Positions 48,400 to 58,353 of a stretch of 64,000 bases of DNA are shown here, in pieces (the first letter of the stretch is position 1; each line of letters opens with the position of its first letter). This DNA is from Mycobacterium parmense (lineage in GTDB: Bacteria; Actinomycetota; Actinomycetes; Mycobacteriales; Mycobacteriaceae). The DNA is taken from the NCBI RefSeq assembly GCF_010730575.1, contig NZ_AP022614.1, forward strand, positions 1,178,001 to 1,242,000, written 5' to 3'. The notes under the pieces were generated by a model. The model had not been told where the DNA came from. It saw only the letters and a list, made by a program, of their open reading frames with translations, and searched no databases. The position numbers were made by a program, and so were the translations under genes.

Positions 48400-49524
48400 G
48401 TGGCCAGAGCTCGCGACACCGACGCCTGCCCCGGAGCGCTGCAGGTCCACGAGGCCGCCGACGGCGCCCTGGCGCGGGTCAGGCTGCCCGGCGGCATGAT
48501 CACCGCCGCCCAGCTGGCGACGCTGAGCGCTCTGGCCCGTGAGAAGGGCTCGGGAACGCTGGAGCTGACCGCGCGCGGCAACGTGCAGGTGCGCGGAATC
48601 ACCGACGTGGCGGCGGTCGCCGAGGCGATCGCCGCGGCCGGCCTGTTGCCGTCGACCACCCACGAGCGGGTGCGCAACATCGTCGCGTCGCCGCTGTCCG
48701 GGAGGTCCGGGGGCACCGTCGACGTGCGACCGCTGGTCGGTGAGCTGGACGCGGCCATCCGCGCCGAACCGGGCCTCGCACAGCTGGGCGGCCGCTTCTG
48801 GTTCAGCCTCGACGACGGCCGGGCCGACGTGTCCGGCTTGGCCGCCGACGTCGGGGCGCACGCGCAGGACGACGGCTGGGCGCTGCTGTTGTCGGGACGG
48901 GACACCGGGGCGCGGCTGCGCGCCGACGAGGTTGTCGGCACGCTGATCGACCTCGCCTCGAAGTTCGCCGAGATCCGCGGGAAGGCTTGGCGGGTCGGCG
49001 AACTGGATGATCTCGGGCGGCTGATGCCCGGTGTGGTCCTGGGGGCGGGCTTCCCGCCGGTCACCACACCCCCGGTGGGCTGGATCAACCAGGAGGACGG
49101 CCGGGTCGCGCTGGGCGCCGCGGTGCCGCTGGGGGTGCTGCCCGCCCGCGTCGCGGAATTCCTCGCCGCCATCGAGGCACCCCTGGTGATCACGCCGTGG
49201 CGCTCGGTGCTGGTGTGCGATCTCGACGAGGGCATCGCCGACACCGCGCTGCGGGTGCTGGCGCCGCTGGGGCTGGTGTTCGACGAGAACTCGCCGTGGC
49301 TGACCGTCAGCGCCTGCACCGGCAAGCCGGGATGCGCGCACTCGGCCGCCGACGTGCGGGCCGACGCCGCGCGGTCGCTCGACACGCGGGACGCGGAAGC
49401 GGGAGCACACCGGCATTTCGTCGGCTGCGACCGTGCGTGCGGCAGTCCACCGGCCGGTGAGGTGCTGGTCGCGACCGGAGACGGCTATCGGCTCAAGAGG
49501 GCATCCAACAGGCCTTTAAGGTGA
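48400..49524 (+). CDS. cobG: Precorrin-3B synthase CobG
   Basis: A 374-aa Fe-S/siroheme-type oxygenase that converts precorrin-3A to precorrin-3B in aerobic B12 synthesis. It is built of two nitrite/sulfite-reductase half-domains: [20 protein letters not shown] with [13 protein letters not shown], and a C-terminal cluster site [12 protein letters not shown] plus GCDRACG giving four Cys. GTG 48400 gives a length near the 363 aa I recall for M. tuberculosis CobG; the longer frame from 48199 adds non-homologous sequence. First gene of cobG-cobH-cobIJ. Confidence 0.92.
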   Translation: MARARDTDACPGALQVHEAADGALARVRLPGGMITAAQLATLSALAREKGSGTLELTARGNVQVRGITDVAAVAEAIAAAGLLPSTTHERVRNIVASPLSGRSGGTVDVRPLVGELDAAIRAEPGLAQLGGRFWFSLDDGRADVSGLAADVGAHAQDDGWALLLSGRDTGARLRADEVVGTLIDLASKFAEIRGKAWRVGELDDLGRLMPGVVLGAGFPPVTTPPVGWINQEDGRVALGAAVPLGVLPARVAEFLAAIEAPLVITPWRSVLVCDLDEGIADTALRVLAPLGLVFDENSPWLTVSACTGKPGCAHSAADVRADAARSLDTRDAEAGAHRHFVGCDRACGSPPAGEVLVATGDGYRLKRASNRPLR

Positions 49525-49528
49525 GCGG

Positions 49529-50155
49529 ATGCTCGACTACATCCGTGACGCGGCAGAGATTTACCGCCAATCGTTCGCGGCCATCCGCGCCGAGGCCGAC
49601 CTGGCCCGCTTTCCCGCCGACATCGCGCGGGTAGTCGTCCGGTTGATCCACACCTGCGGGCAGGTGGATGTCGCCGAGCACGTCGCCTACACCGACGACG
49701 CCGCCGCCCGCGCCGGTGCGGCCCTGCGGGCCGGCGCCCCCGTGTTGTGCGACTCGTCGATGGTGGCCGCGGGCATCACCGCGGCGCGATTGCCGGCCGG
49801 CAACGAGGTGGTCTCGCTGGTCGCCGATCCGCGCGCCGCCGATCTCGCCGCGCGGAAGTGCACCACCCGGTCCGCGGCCGGCGTGGAGCTGTGGGCCGAC
49901 CGGCTGCCCGGCGCGGTGCTCGCGATCGGCAACGCGCCCACCGCCCTGTTCCGGCTCCTCGAGCTGGTCGACGACGGGGTTGCCCCGCCGGCCGCCGTGC
50001 TGGGCGGGCCCGTCGGGTTCGTCGGCTCGGCGCAGTCCAAGGAGGAGCTGATCGCCCGGCCGCGCGGGATGTCCTATCTGGTGGTGCGAGGGCGCCGGGG
50101 TGGCAGCGCCATGGCCGCGGCGGCGGTCAACGCGATCGCGAGCGACACCGAATGA
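49529..50155 (+). CDS. cobH: Precorrin-8X methylmutase CobH
   Basis: A 208-aa enzyme moving the C11 methyl group to C12 to form hydrogenobyrinate. [20 protein letters not shown], the His-containing [16 protein letters not shown] with the conserved catalytic His, and [17 protein letters not shown] are typical, as is [13 protein letters not shown] near the end. ATG 49529 begins 4 nt after cobG. Its stop overlaps the cobIJ start by 4 nt. Confidence 0.96.
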   Translation: MLDYIRDAAEIYRQSFAAIRAEADLARFPADIARVVVRLIHTCGQVDVAEHVAYTDDAAARAGAALRAGAPVLCDSSMVAAGITAARLPAGNEVVSLVADPRAADLAARKCTTRSAAGVELWADRLPGAVLAIGNAPTALFRLLELVDDGVAPPAAVLGGPVGFVGSAQSKEELIARPRGMSYLVVRGRRGGSAMAAAAVNAIASDTE

Positions 50156-51642
50156 CGAACCCGGTCAACCGCAGAGGCACGCTGTACGGGGTCGGGCTGG
50201 GCCCGGGTGATCCGGAGCTGGTGACGGTCAAGGCCGCCCGCGTGATCGGACGGGCCGACGTGATCGCCTATCACAGCGCCCGGCACGGCCGCAGCATCGC
50301 CCGCGGGATCGCCGAGCCGTATCTGCGCGCAGGGCAGGTCGAGGAACACCTGGTGTATCCGGTGACCACCGAGACCACCGACCATCCCGGCGGCTACGCC
50401 GGTGCGCTCGAAGAGTTCTATGCCGACGCCACCCGGCGGATCGCCGAACACCTGGACGCCGGTCGCGACGTGGCGCTGCTCGCCGAGGGCGACCCGCTGT
50501 TCTACAGCTCCTACATGCACCTGCACACCCGGCTGACCCAGCGGTTCGACGCCGTCATCATCCCGGGGGTGACGTCGGTGAGCGCCGCCTCGGCAGCCGT
50601 CGCCACGCCGCTGGTCGCCGGTGACGAGGTGTTGTCGGTGCTGCCGGGCACCCTGCCGGTCGCGGAACTGACCCGCCGCCTCGCCGATGCCGACGCCGCC
50701 GTCGTGCTCAAGCTGGGCCGGTCGTATCACAATGTCCGCGAGGCGCTTTCAGCGTCGGGACAACTCGACGACACGTTCTATGTCGAGCGGGCCAGCACGT
50801 CAGGACAACGCGTGTTGCGCGCGGCCGACGTCGACGAGAGCAGCGTGCCCTACTTCTCGCTGGCGATGCTGCCCGGGGGGCGCCGGGCCAACGGCCGGAC
50901 CTCGGCCGGCACCGTCGCGGTCGTGGGCCTCGGCCCCGGCGACAACGACTGGATGACACCGCAGTGCCGACGCGAACTCGGCGCGGCCACCGACCTGATC
51001 GGCTATGCCGGATACCTCGACCGCGTCCCCCTCCGCGAGGGTCAGCGGCGCCATTCCAGTGACAACACCGACGAACCCGCGCGCGCGAAACTCGCGTGTG
51101 CGCTGGCCGAGCAGGGGCATGCCGTCGCGGTCGTGTCGTCGGGCGACCCCGGGGTGTTCGCCATGGCCACCGCTGTTCTCGAGGAGGCCAAGCAATGGGC
51201 GGGCGTGCAAGTCCGGGTCATCCCGGCGATGACCGCCGCCCAGGCCGTCGCCAGCCGCGTCGGCGCTCCCCTTGGCCACGACTACGCCGTGATCTCGCTG
51301 TCCGACCGGCTCAAGCCATGGGAGGTGATCTCGGCGCGACTGGCCGCCGCGGCCGCCGCCGACCTGGTCCTGGCCATCTACAACCCGGCCTCCAAGGCGC
51401 GCAGATGGCAGGTCGGCGCGATGCGCGATGTGCTGCTGGCCCACCGTGAACCCGGCACGCCGGTGGTGATCGGCCGCGACGTCTCCGGACCCGACGAGAA
51501 CGTCCGCGTGGTCCGCCTGGCGGACCTCAACCCCGACGAGATCGACATGCGCTGCCTGCTGATCGTCGGCTCGTCCCAAACTCAGTGGTACGCAGACAGT
51601 TCCGGTGACCGGGTGTTCACGCCCCGGCGCTACCCGGGTTGA
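50152..51642 (+). CDS. cobIJ: CobI-CobJ fusion: precorrin-2 C20- and precorrin-3B C17-methyltransferase
   Basis: A 496-aa fusion of two SAM-dependent tetrapyrrole methyltransferases. Residues 1 to about 240 are CobI ([48 protein letters not shown]). Residues about 250-490 are CobJ ([65 protein letters not shown]). M. tuberculosis has the same fusion (Rv2066). ATG 50152 overlaps the cobH stop. The last 26 nt overlap the end of the convergent mmpL gene. Confidence 0.96.
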   Translation: MTNPVNRRGTLYGVGLGPGDPELVTVKAARVIGRADVIAYHSARHGRSIARGIAEPYLRAGQVEEHLVYPVTTETTDHPGGYAGALEEFYADATRRIAEHLDAGRDVALLAEGDPLFYSSYMHLHTRLTQRFDAVIIPGVTSVSAASAAVATPLVAGDEVLSVLPGTLPVAELTRRLADADAAVVLKLGRSYHNVREALSASGQLDDTFYVERASTSGQRVLRAADVDESSVPYFSLAMLPGGRRANGRTSAGTVAVVGLGPGDNDWMTPQCRRELGAATDLIGYAGYLDRVPLREGQRRHSSDNTDEPARAKLACALAEQGHAVAVVSSGDPGVFAMATAVLEEAKQWAGVQVRVIPAMTAAQAVASRVGAPLGHDYAVISLSDRLKPWEVISARLAAAAAADLVLAIYNPASKARRWQVGAMRDVLLAHREPGTPVVIGRDVSGPDENVRVVRLADLNPDEIDMRCLLIVGSSQTQWYADSSGDRVFTPRRYPG

Positions 51643-54616
51643 CGCGCGGCCCGTCCGCACCCGAGTAGGTCATTCCGTCCGGGGCCGGCTCGCCGTCGTG
51701 CGGGTGTGGCGGGGCGGCTCCCGGGCGCTGGGGCTTGGAAGCCGCGTCCGCCGTCTCACCCAGGAGGAGCGAGCGAACCAGCCGGCGCGCCCCGAACGGG
51801 CGAAGCATGGAGCTGGCCGGGCGTGGACGCACATTCAGCGGCCACCAGAACCAGCGACCGAGCAACGCCGCGATCGACGGCGTCATCAACGAGCGCACGA
51901 TCAGGGTGTCGAACAGCAGGCCGACGCCGATGGTGCTGCCGGCCTGGCCGATCGAGCGCAGGTCGCTGGCGACCATCGACATCATGGTGAAGGCGAAGAC
52001 GAGGCCCGCCGAGGTGACCACCCCTCCTGTCTCACCCATCGACCGAATGATGCCGGTCTTCAGGCCGGCGCCGATCTCCTCCTGGAACCGCGACACCAGC
52101 AGCAGGTTGTAGTCGGAGCCGACGGCCAGCAGGATGATCAACCCGAACACCGGCGCGATCCAGTTCAGATCCAGGCCGAACAGGTGCTGCCACACCAGCA
52201 CCGACAGTCCGAAGGCCGCGCCCAGCGACAGCAGCACGGTGCCCACGATCACCACAGACGCGACCAGCGCCCGGGTGATTATCACCATGACCACGAAAAT
52301 CAATGTCAGCGCGGCGATTCCGACGATCAGCAGGTCGTAGTGGGACCCCGACTGGATGTCACGGTAAATGGCCGCCGTCCCGGCGAGGTAGAACCTGGCG
52401 TCAGTCAGCGTCGTTCCCTTGACCGCATGGTGTGCTGCCTCCAGTTCCGGCTTGACCGCATCGATGCCCGCCGGAGTCGCCGGGTCCTTGTCGTGGGTGA
52501 TGATGAACCGCGCGGCCTTGCCGTCCGGCGACAAGAACAGCTGGAGGCCGCGCTGAAAGTCGGCGTTCTGGAACGCCTCCGGCGGCAGGTAGAAGTAGTC
52601 GCCGCTCCGGGAGGCGTCGAAGGCCTGGCCCATGGCGCTGGCGGTGTCGGTCATCTGGGCCATCTGGGTGACCAGACCGGAGAAGCTGCTGTGGATGCTC
52701 AGCAGGCTGCCGCGCATGGCCTGCGCGACGCCGATCATCGGCGCGAACTGGGCGACCATTTCGGGCATGATCGAGTCGACGTTGTGCACATCTTTGATCA
52801 GCGTGCTCATGTTCGCGCTGAACTTGTCCACCCCGTCGATGGCGTCGAACACCGATCTGGTCGCCCAGCACACGGGGATGTCGAAGCAGTGTGGTTCCCA
52901 GTACAGGTAGCCGCGGAACGGTCGCGCGAAATCGTCGAAATCGGCTAGGTGGTCTCGCATCTCGTCCAGAGTCGTCTGCATGTCGTTCATGTCGCCCACC
53001 ATGTGGTGAGTGGCGCCGCTCATCTGCCGCACCAAACCCTGCATCCGCTGCATCGACCCGATCATGGCGCCCAGGTCGTTGCTCATCTTGAGCATGTCAC
53101 CCATCCGGTCCCTCATGAACTGAAGATTCTCCTGGATCGGGATCGACTGGGCGCTGATCTGGAACGGTATCGACGTGTGCTCGATCGGCCCCCCAAGCGG
53201 GCGGGTGATGCTCTGCACCATGGCGATTCCCGGTGAGCGGAACACCTCCTTGGCGAGGCGGTCGAGGATGATCATGTCGCCGGAGTTGCGCATGTCGTGA
53301 TCGCTCTCGATCATCAATATGTCGGGATTCATTGTGGCGGCACTGAAATGGCGCTCGGCGGCCTCATAGCCGACATTCGACGGAAGATCCTTGGGAATGT
53401 AATAGCGGTCGTTGTAGCTGGTTTTCATGGTCGGCATGACGAGGATCCCGATGATGGCGATAGCCAGCGAGGTCGCGAACACCGGGCCGGGCCAACGCAC
53501 GCACGCGGTCCCGATACGGCGCCAGCCGTGGACTTTGACGGCCCGCTTCGGGTCGAGCAGGCCGAACCGGCTCGCCACCGCCACAACGGCGGGCGCCGCG
53601 GTCAGCGCGCCCGCCACGACGACGATCAGACCCAGCGCGGACGGAATGCCGAGCGCCTTGAAGTACGACAGCCGCGCCAGGTGCAGGCAGAAGGTGGCGC
53701 CGGCAATCGTGAGCCCCGATCCCAGAATGATGTGGAAGGTACCGCGAAACATGCTGTAGTACGCCGCTTCCCGGTCCATACCGGCCTGCCGCGCCTCCTG
53801 ATAGCGGCCGATGAGGAAGATTGCGTAGTCGGTTCCCGCCGCTATCGCCAACGAGGACAGCATGGCGACGACGAACGTCGAGAAGCCCAACAGGTCGTAG
53901 TTGCCGAGCAGCGCGACCAGGCCTCTGGCCGTGCCCATCTCGAAGCCGACCATGACGAGAACGAGAAGCACCGTGCTCACGGAACGGTAGGCGATGAACA
54001 GCATGACCATGATGACCACGCCCGTCACGCCCATCATGGTGAACATGCTCTTGTCGGCGGCCTCGTTCATATCCGTCGTCAGCGCCGCCGGGCCGGTGAC
54101 ATAGACCTTGAGGCCCGGGGGCGGTGACGAATGGTCGACGGTCTCGCGCACCGCTTTTACGGATTCGTTGCCCAGGGTGCTGCCCTGGTTTCCGGCCAGG
54201 TTGAGTTGGGCATACGCGGCTTTGCCGTCGCGGCTCTCCACACCCGCGGCGGTGAGCGGGTCACCCCACACGTTTTGGACGTGCTGCACGTGTTTGTGAT
54301 CGGCATCCAGCTTCTGCACCAGGCCGTCGTAGTAGCGGTGCGCATCCGGGCCGAGCTTGTGATCGCTCTCCAGGACGACCATCGCGATGCTGTCGGAGTC
54401 CGACTCGTGGAACTTCGCGCCGATGCGCTTCGCGGCGATCATCGCCGGGGCGTCCTGGGGCGACATGGTGACCGCATGGTTTCGGGCGACCGACTCGATC
54501 GGGGGCACAAGCAGGTTCAGGGCCGCGGTCAGCAGCAGCCATCCGACGATGATCGGCACCGCGAAGCTGCGGACGAACCGCATGAACTTCGGGCGCCTGT
54601 CGGTGTCGGCGTTCAT
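51617..54616 (-). CDS. MmpL-family RND transporter
   Basis: A 999-aa inner-membrane transporter of the MmpL class, closest in layout to MmpL4/MmpL5. It has one N-terminal helix, a periplasmic domain, five helices with the GTDYAIFLIGRYQEARQAG proton-relay region, a second periplasmic domain with a Met-rich coiled segment (residues about 500-600), and the final helices with AVGSDYNLLLVSRFQEEIG. Substrates of relatives are siderophores, lipids or drugs. ATG 54616 overlaps the MmpS stop by 4 nt (ATGA). It lies where M. tuberculosis has Rv2067c and blaC. Its cargo cannot be read from sequence. Confidence 0.94.
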   Translation of the reverse strand: MNADTDRRPKFMRFVRSFAVPIIVGWLLLTAALNLLVPPIESVARNHAVTMSPQDAPAMIAAKRIGAKFHESDSDSIAMVVLESDHKLGPDAHRYYDGLVQKLDADHKHVQHVQNVWGDPLTAAGVESRDGKAAYAQLNLAGNQGSTLGNESVKAVRETVDHSSPPPGLKVYVTGPAALTTDMNEAADKSMFTMMGVTGVVIMVMLFIAYRSVSTVLLVLVMVGFEMGTARGLVALLGNYDLLGFSTFVVAMLSSLAIAAGTDYAIFLIGRYQEARQAGMDREAAYYSMFRGTFHIILGSGLTIAGATFCLHLARLSYFKALGIPSALGLIVVVAGALTAAPAVVAVASRFGLLDPKRAVKVHGWRRIGTACVRWPGPVFATSLAIAIIGILVMPTMKTSYNDRYYIPKDLPSNVGYEAAERHFSAATMNPDILMIESDHDMRNSGDMIILDRLAKEVFRSPGIAMVQSITRPLGGPIEHTSIPFQISAQSIPIQENLQFMRDRMGDMLKMSNDLGAMIGSMQRMQGLVRQMSGATHHMVGDMNDMQTTLDEMRDHLADFDDFARPFRGYLYWEPHCFDIPVCWATRSVFDAIDGVDKFSANMSTLIKDVHNVDSIMPEMVAQFAPMIGVAQAMRGSLLSIHSSFSGLVTQMAQMTDTASAMGQAFDASRSGDYFYLPPEAFQNADFQRGLQLFLSPDGKAARFIITHDKDPATPAGIDAVKPELEAAHHAVKGTTLTDARFYLAGTAAIYRDIQSGSHYDLLIVGIAALTLIFVVMVIITRALVASVVIVGTVLLSLGAAFGLSVLVWQHLFGLDLNWIAPVFGLIILLAVGSDYNLLLVSRFQEEIGAGLKTGIIRSMGETGGVVTSAGLVFAFTMMSMVASDLRSIGQAGSTIGVGLLFDTLIVRSLMTPSIAALLGRWFWWPLNVRPRPASSMLRPFGARRLVRSLLLGETADAASKPQRPGAAPPHPHDGEPAPDGMTYSGADGPRVNPGSAGA

Positions 54617-55044
54617 CCGGCCTTGACCAAGCATGAAGTCTGGGCGTGGTGGCCGTCCGCCGACCGCTCGTCTTTGACCTCGCCGTTGATGGTGATGCGG
54701 CAGCCGATTGTGTCGCTGCTGCCCTGTGCCACCACGTTGGCGATCACCGCCGGCACGGTCGTGGTGATCGTGTAGGTCCAGGGCAGGCCGGTGAAGTTCT
54801 CCTGCTCCGGTTGGGCGCTCTTGTTCAGATAGCTCACGCTTCCGGTCGTGTCAGCGGGTCCGTACACCTCGTAGGTCACCCGCTTGATGTGGGAAGGTTC
54901 GAGCGGTTCTGCGCTGCTGCCCGTGGCAGTGAAGATCTCGTCGGAGCCGAAGACGCCGCGAAGGTCGTTGACCGCGACGGCGCCGAAGGTGACTGCCACG
55001 ACGACGACGAGGGGTACCCAGGCCCGTTTGAGAAAGGCCAACAT
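54613..55044 (-). CDS. MmpS-family accessory protein
   Basis: A 143-aa MmpS protein: one N-terminal membrane anchor (about residues 8-26), then a periplasmic beta-sandwich with IKRVTYEVYGPADTTGSVSY, LPWTYTITTTVPAVIANVV and a disulfide-capable Cys pair (IGCRITINGEV and TSCLVKAG). It assists the MmpL pump, as MmpS4/5 do. ATG 55044 has AAAGGAAA upstream. It is read from the promoter with the palindrome at 55127-55147. Confidence 0.93.
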   Translation of the reverse strand: MLAFLKRAWVPLVVVVAVTFGAVAVNDLRGVFGSDEIFTATGSSAEPLEPSHIKRVTYEVYGPADTTGSVSYLNKSAQPEQENFTGLPWTYTITTTVPAVIANVVAQGSSDTIGCRITINGEVKDERSADGHHAQTSCLVKAG

Positions 55045-55126
55045 GGGTTTTCCTTTCGTCCCCGCTCTTATCGATTCGCAGTCTCACGCCGGCGCCGCGG
55101 CATCGGCACGTCCCACAGCACCATGT

Positions 55127-55147
55127 ATACCATACCCCCTATGGTAT
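55127..55147 (-). promoter_or_regulatory. Palindromic operator upstream of mmpS-mmpL
   Basis: ATACCATA-CCCCC-TATGGTAT is a perfect 8-5-8 inverted repeat about 85 nt before mmpS. TATACA (minus strand, 55129-55124), a -10 candidate, overlaps its end. The inner part ATACCCCCTATGGTAT resembles copper-sensing CsoR-type operators (ATACC...GGTAT), but a TetR or MarR site is equally possible. Confidence 0.55.
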
Positions 55148-55271
55148 TTGGTTGCGACGGCGAGATCGCCGATTGAGCCCGATCGTCGCCGCTTCGCAAT
55201 GCGTGCGAAGACTTTGCGCGGCCAACCGCGAAAGCAACAACACCCGCGCGCGAATATGCCTGTCTGACAGA

Positions 55272-56822
55272 TTAATTCGGCGCTTCGCCGGCCCAGCCGC
55301 TCGGCATCATCGGCAGGACCGGCCCCCCGCCCAACCGGTCACCCGGCGCAGCGGTCAACCCGGCCGGCGTGCCGGCACCGGCTTTCGCCGAGGTGCCGGC
55401 GAACCCCATGGGGCCACCGCCCAGCGCCGACGCGACGGCCTGCGCGTCCGGGCCGGTGTCGAGGTCCATGAACTCGTGGCGGTGGGCGTGATCCTTTGTC
55501 GTGGCGCCGCGGCGCCGCCGTGCCCGCGTCCGCTCGCCGGCCGGCGCAGTGACGGCCGACGTCGGCGCGGCCACGTCGTCGCGCGCAGGCTCCTCGGACC
55601 TGCGCCGCGTGTGATCAGCAGCGCGGCCGCGCGCCGACAGCCCCGACAGCCCGACGGCATAGAGCGCGTCGGTCATGCTCGCGCCGACCCCGTTTGTGGC
55701 CGTCGGCCCGAAACCGCCCCCGGGCCCGCCACCGACCGGGCCGCCGCCCGTCATCGCCGCCGGCACGGGGGTCGCCGTGCCCGCCGACACCGGGGCACCG
55801 GAGGCCACCGCCGGGACGCTGCCCGCCGCGGCGGGCGGCGCAGGGGCACCGGGCGACACGGGAGCCGGCGCGCCCGCGGCCAGCGGCAGCGACACGGGCA
55901 GCGCGATGCCGGTCGCCGCCGCGGCACCCGCCGTCGTGGCCGCGGCCCCGGCGGCGTAGGCAGCGGCCAGCAGGGGGGCAGCCGAGAGCGCCAACTGGAC
56001 CGCCTGCGCCCCGAACGGCCAGAAGATCATCAGCGTATGGAAAATGGCCCAGGCCAGCGCGCTCGCAAGTGTCGGTGACAGTCCCGGGATCTGTAGCAGC
56101 GCCGAGGTTATGCCCTGTGTGAACGGGACGGCGGGAATCGGCCAACCGGCGGGGTTGAGGTCTTTGGACACCGGCCACGCGAAGCCGCTCGTGTACTTCT
56201 GGATAAGCGCGGCGAGCTGATCCTGCCAGGAGGCGGGGGACGGGGCGGTCGCCCTGCTCGCCTGCAGCGGGGACGCCGCCGCGGGGGCGGCGACGATCGG
56301 CGGTGGGGGCTCGGTGGCGGGAACCGCCGCACGGGCCATCTCGGACGCGACCTCGTAGGCGGCCATGGTCTCGGCGGCCTGCACCCACATGCGCGCGTAG
56401 TCGGCTTCGTTCACGGCGATGGGAATGGTGTTGACGCCGAAGAAGTTGGTTGCCACGAGCGCCGCATGGGTGACGTGATTGGCGAGCAGTTCTGGTGCCG
56501 TGGGCATGGCCGCGAGCGCCGCGCCGTGCGCTCCGGCGGCGGTTTCGTGCATAGCCGCCGCACTGGCGCTCTTGGCGGCGCCATCGAGCAGCCAACTCAG
56601 ATAGGGCGCGTGCGCCGTGACGTAACTGTCGGCGGTGGGCCCTTCCCACGCCCCCTGAGCAGCACTCAACAGGGCGGTGAGTTCCGATGCGGCCGAGGCA
56701 TATTGAGCTCCCAACGACGACCAGGCCGCCGCCGCCGCCAACAGCGGCCCGGGCCCCGGGCCGCTGTTGAGCAGCGTCGAGTGAACCTCCGGAGGAAAGG
56801 CCGCCCAGACCGGGGCGGTCAT
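55272..56822 (-). CDS. PPE-family protein, PPW subgroup
   Basis: A 516-aa PPE protein. The N-terminal 180 residues are the helical PPE domain: [20 protein letters not shown] and the WxG turn in [11 protein letters not shown]. The C-terminal end bears the PPW signature: GFAGT near residue 465 and PMMPSGW at the end. A Gly/Ala/Pro-rich middle and a basic patch (RTRARRRRG) lie between. PPE proteins are exported by type VII secretion, often as heterodimers with a PE protein; no PE gene is adjacent. ATG 56822 is preferred over a TTG at 56840. The surrounding 55045-55271 holds the mmpS promoter. Confidence 0.93.
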   Translation of the reverse strand: MTAPVWAAFPPEVHSTLLNSGPGPGPLLAAAAAWSSLGAQYASAASELTALLSAAQGAWEGPTADSYVTAHAPYLSWLLDGAAKSASAAAMHETAAGAHGAALAAMPTAPELLANHVTHAALVATNFFGVNTIPIAVNEADYARMWVQAAETMAAYEVASEMARAAVPATEPPPPIVAAPAAASPLQASRATAPSPASWQDQLAALIQKYTSGFAWPVSKDLNPAGWPIPAVPFTQGITSALLQIPGLSPTLASALAWAIFHTLMIFWPFGAQAVQLALSAAPLLAAAYAAGAAATTAGAAAATGIALPVSLPLAAGAPAPVSPGAPAPPAAAGSVPAVASGAPVSAGTATPVPAAMTGGGPVGGGPGGGFGPTATNGVGASMTDALYAVGLSGLSARGRAADHTRRRSEEPARDDVAAPTSAVTAPAGERTRARRRRGATTKDHAHRHEFMDLDTGPDAQAVASALGGGPMGFAGTSAKAGAGTPAGLTAAPGDRLGGGPVLPMMPSGWAGEAPN

Positions 56823-56973
56823 CGTCGGCGCCCCCGGCAATCAACTGACGACATGGCTACCCCCTCGAGTGGCTGGCTGGCGGTCACTGCCTTCAGTGGT
56901 CGGCGAGCCAGACGGTTTGGTTCCACTCGGTTCCCGGCCGTGTCCCGAGGGGGTCTTTGCGCGGCACGCGGCC

Positions 56974-58353
56974 ATGCGCAACGATGCAGGAATGCGGTGT
57001 GACGTTGCGCGTGAGGCGCTGTCGGCGCGATTGGACGGCGAGCGCCCCCAGGTGCTCGCGCAGCAGGTCGACGTTCATCTGGATTCGTGCCGGAGTTGCC
57101 GGGCGTGGCTGATCGGCGCCGCGGTGCAGACGCGCCGGCTGGCCGCGATGGAACCCGGCTATGGTCCCGACCTGGTGGGCAAGATCATGGCCGGCGTCGG
57201 CCGGCAGCCCGTGGCGCCGCACCGTCGCTGGATGCGCGCGCTGCGTTCGCACTATCGGCGGTGGGCGCTCATCGCCGTCGGGTTGTTCCAGGTGGCGATC
57301 GCGGCCGCGCAGATCAGTGGTGTCGACTTCGGCATGGTGTCGGCCCACATGCACGGGGCGATGTCCGGTGAGCACCTGATGCACGAGTCCACCGCCTGGT
57401 TGCTGGCGTTGGGTCTGGCGATGGTCGCCGCCGGGGTATGGCCCATAACCGCGATCGGTGTCGCGGCGATCACCGGGGTTTATTCGGTTGCGCTGTTCAG
57501 CTACGTGGTCGTCGATGCCTTTGCCGGCGAGGTGACCGCGACGCGCGTGGCGAGCCACATGCCCTTGCTACTGGGACTGGTGTTCACCCTGCTGGTGGCG
57601 CGCGAACGCGCCGGGTCGGGTAAGTCGCGGGATTCGGGCCGCGAGGGGCAAGTCGAGGATGCTGCGCCTTCCGGGCTCTCCGCGGGCCGGCGGCGCGGTC
57701 ATCTGTGGCCGATCAACCGGTCGGCACCCGACCCGATCGACGCCACTACGACGACCCGTCGTAGACCCGTGGTCCCCGTGCGGCTAAGGTGGTTGGTCAT
57801 GACCGCGTCCAGCGACGACGAGGCCGTTACCGAGCTAGCCTTGGCAGCCGCACGCGGAAATGCCCGAGCGCTCGAAGCGTTCATCAAGGCCACCCAGCAA
57901 GACGTTTGGCGCTTCGTCGCCTACCTTGCCGATGCGGGCAGCGCCGACGACCTGACGCAGGAGACGTTCCTGCGCGCGATCGGCGCCATCGAGCGCTTCG
58001 AGGCTCGATCGAGCGCCCGGACCTGGCTGCTGGCCATCGCGCGCCGTGTCGTCGCCGATCACATCCGGCATGCCCGGTCGCGGCCACGCACGGCCCCTGG
58101 CGCCGATCCCGAGCAGGTCCTGCGCAGCGACCGCCACGCCCGCGGGTTCGAGGACCTGGTCGAGGTGACCACGATGATCGCCGGCCTGACCACCGAGCAA
58201 CGGGAGGCGTTGTTGCTGACCCAATTGCTGGGCCTGCCCTATGCGGACGCCGCAGCGGTGTGCGGGTGCCCGGTGGGGACCATCCGATCCCGCGTCGCCC
58301 GCGCCCGCGACGTGCTGATGGCCGACGTGGAGCGCGACGGCCTCACCGGTTAG
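56974..58353 (+). CDS. Zinc-finger (zf-HC2) membrane module continuous with SigC
   Basis: From ATG 56974 (or 56992) one frame runs with no stop through to the end of sigC, 459 codons. Residues 1-50 hold the anti-sigma zinc motif HLDSCRSC (HxxxCxxC) after a Cys at about residue 8. Four membrane segments follow (about 90-110, 133-152, 156-178, 193-208), with a His/Met-rich loop [17 protein letters not shown]. Then comes a polar linker of about 65 residues and the whole of SigC. Either a fusion is made, or the membrane protein has no stop of its own and sigC starts internally at 57799 (AAGG, 57786-57789). Absent upstream of sigC in M. tuberculosis as I recall it. Confidence 0.6.
   Translation: MRNDAGMRCDVAREALSARLDGERPQVLAQQVDVHLDSCRSCRAWLIGAAVQTRRLAAMEPGYGPDLVGKIMAGVGRQPVAPHRRWMRALRSHYRRWALIAVGLFQVAIAAAQISGVDFGMVSAHMHGAMSGEHLMHESTAWLLALGLAMVAAGVWPITAIGVAAITGVYSVALFSYVVVDAFAGEVTATRVASHMPLLLGLVFTLLVARERAGSGKSRDSGREGQVEDAAPSGLSAGRRRGHLWPINRSAPDPIDATTTTRRRPVVPVRLRWLVMTASSDDEAVTELALAAARGNARALEAFIKATQQDVWRFVAYLADAGSADDLTQETFLRAIGAIERFEARSSARTWLLAIARRVVADHIRHARSRPRTAPGADPEQVLRSDRHARGFEDLVEVTTMIAGLTTEQREALLLTQLLGLPYADAAAVCGCPVGTIRSRVARARDVLMADVERDGLTG
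57746..57764. promoter_or_regulatory. Palindrome CTACGACG-ACC-CGTCGTAG upstream of sigC
   Basis: A perfect 8-3-8 inverted repeat 35 nt before the internal sigC start. It is inside the open frame of the membrane module yet well placed for a regulator of a sigC promoter. In M. tuberculosis the blaC-sigC region is bound by BlaI; whether this is such a site is speculative. Confidence 0.4.
57799..58353 (+). CDS. sigC: ECF RNA polymerase sigma factor SigC
   Basis: A 184-aa ECF sigma factor closely matching M. tuberculosis SigC. Region 2 reads [38 protein letters not shown] and [19 protein letters not shown]; region 4 is [20 protein letters not shown] with [20 protein letters not shown]. SigC lacks region 1.1 and region 3. 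AAGGTGG (57786-57792) is a fair ribosome site for ATG 57799. The 3' end overlaps cobK by 11 nt. In M. tuberculosis SigC has been tied to copper-related and virulence genes; no dedicated anti-sigma is established for it. Confidence 0.96.
   Translation: MTASSDDEAVTELALAAARGNARALEAFIKATQQDVWRFVAYLADAGSADDLTQETFLRAIGAIERFEARSSARTWLLAIARRVVADHIRHARSRPRTAPGADPEQVLRSDRHARGFEDLVEVTTMIAGLTTEQREALLLTQLLGLPYADAAAVCGCPVGTIRSRVARARDVLMADVERDGLTG

Noticed and set aside
56859..56954. Inverted repeat ACCCCCTCG (56859-56867) / CGAGGGGGT (56946-56954)
   Set aside because: The arms are 78 nt apart and GC-rich; chance pairing is likely, and no function can be argued.
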